A DNA stretch of 7,250 bases, taken from NCBI GenBank assembly GCA_964480275.1, contig CAYZOC010000047.1, positions 1-7,250 of the forward strand. Reading direction: 5' to 3'. This document shows, one piece after another, positions 7,068 through 7,250 of this stretch (within the stretch, counting starts at the first letter, position 1; each line of letters starts with the position of its first letter). The DNA is from DATESG01 sp964480275. GTDB lineage: Bacteria > Bacillota_I > Bacilli_A > RFN20 > CAG-826. Made by a program: the position numbers and the translations under genes. The notes beneath the pieces were generated by a model. That model was not told where the DNA came from. It did no database searches and saw only the letters and a program-made list of their open reading frames with translations.

Positions 7068-7250
7068 TTATTGTTTTGGAACTTGAATCTCATCGACCAA
7101 CATATATACATCATCTATGATATCAAAGTAAAGATGTATTTCGTATGTAAGATCATGATTTATTATTTTTACTATGAGTTCATTTCCGTTGTATTCACTT
7201 TCTATTTGATCAATTATCGATGGATAAATCATTGAGTTCAATTCAGCAAT
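7068..7250 (-). CDS. 3' end of an unrecognised small or partial protein gene
   Basis: A minus-strand frame is open from the window edge to a TAA at 7070-7068, showing the last 60 residues of a protein. It starts IAELNSMIYPSI and ends LVDEIQVPKQ. It is rich in acidic residues and isoleucine, with alternating hydrophobic/polar stretches (NELIVKIINHDLTYEIHLYF, about residues 23-42) that suggest a small beta-strand domain. No membrane segment, signal or catalytic motif is seen, and I do not recognise the family. An internal ATG (residue 7) could be a start, but the frame stays open beyond it to the edge, so a longer gene is more likely. It ends about 35 bp before the TTAGCACC array and may be cargo or a third ORF of the suspected mobile element, or an unrelated chromosomal gene. 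Confidence 0.6.
   Translation of the reverse strand: MAELNSMIYPSIIDQIESEYNGNELIVKIINHDLTYEIHLYFDIIDDVYMLVDEIQVPKQ

Larger units (their letters stand above)
6871..7250. mobile_element. Possible terminus of an IS21-like element, body outside the window
   Basis: TGTAAGCAC (6871-6879) followed by AATTGAC (6891-6897) resembles the ends I recall for IS21-family elements, which begin with TG and carry several internal copies of a terminal sub-repeat. The AGCAC core at 6875-6879 recurs at 6974-6978, 6994-6998 and 7014-7018, as that arrangement predicts. The boundary sits just beyond the pepF promoter, where an insertion end is plausible. Against it, neither transposase (IstA/IstB) sequence nor the opposite inverted repeat is in the window, and the ORF tail at 7068-7250 is not recognisable as IstB. 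The resemblance is from memory only. Confidence 0.35.

Overview
The window is AT-rich DNA with Bacillota-type expression signals: sigma-A-like promoters with TATAAT boxes, GAGG-type Shine-Dalgarno sequences and U-tailed hairpin terminators. The four long genes decode cleanly under the standard code. Every Trp is TGG, no in-frame TGA interrupts them, and all five visible stop codons are TAA or TAG. This fits a low-GC Bacillota or standard-code Mycoplasmatota relative (Erysipelotrichia- or Acholeplasma-like) and argues against a Mycoplasma or Spiroplasma that reads TGA as Trp. The genus cannot be fixed from this sequence.

Layout: bases 1-118 are a leader region with a near-consensus promoter that drives a YitT-family membrane protein on the + strand (119-1150). 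This gene converges on a two-gene minus-strand operon (4882 down to 1182), and a shared hairpin lies between them. The operon encodes the two half-transporters of a heterodimeric ABC exporter, joined by a one-base TAATG stop/start overlap. The first half (592 aa) has an Asp in place of the catalytic Glu and a normal LSGGQ. The second half (640 aa) has the normal Glu but a degenerate LSVGQ. This complementary pattern is that of TM287/288- and LmrCD-type exporters with one working and one degenerate ATP site. Upstream of the operon, and read in the same direction from its own promoter, is an M3-family oligoendopeptidase F (6789 down to 4981). A 35-bp palindrome at 4916-4950 lies between the peptidase stop and the exporter promoter. 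It may be the pepF terminator, an exporter operator, or both.

Beyond the peptidase promoter the character changes (6871-7250). There is a TGTAAGC/AATTGAC sequence that resembles an IS21-family terminus. It is followed by three TTAGCACC repeats spaced exactly 20 bp apart and enclosed by an 8-bp inverted repeat, then by the 3' end of an unrecognised small minus-strand gene that runs off the window. The best reading is the end of a mobile element whose body lies outside the window, but this is inference.

Functionally, the core is an ordinary housekeeping and transport neighbourhood: a YitT membrane protein, a drug/lipid-type exporter pair and a cytosolic peptidase. I see no clear new system in it. 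The least explained part is the repeat cassette and the orphan gene at the right edge.
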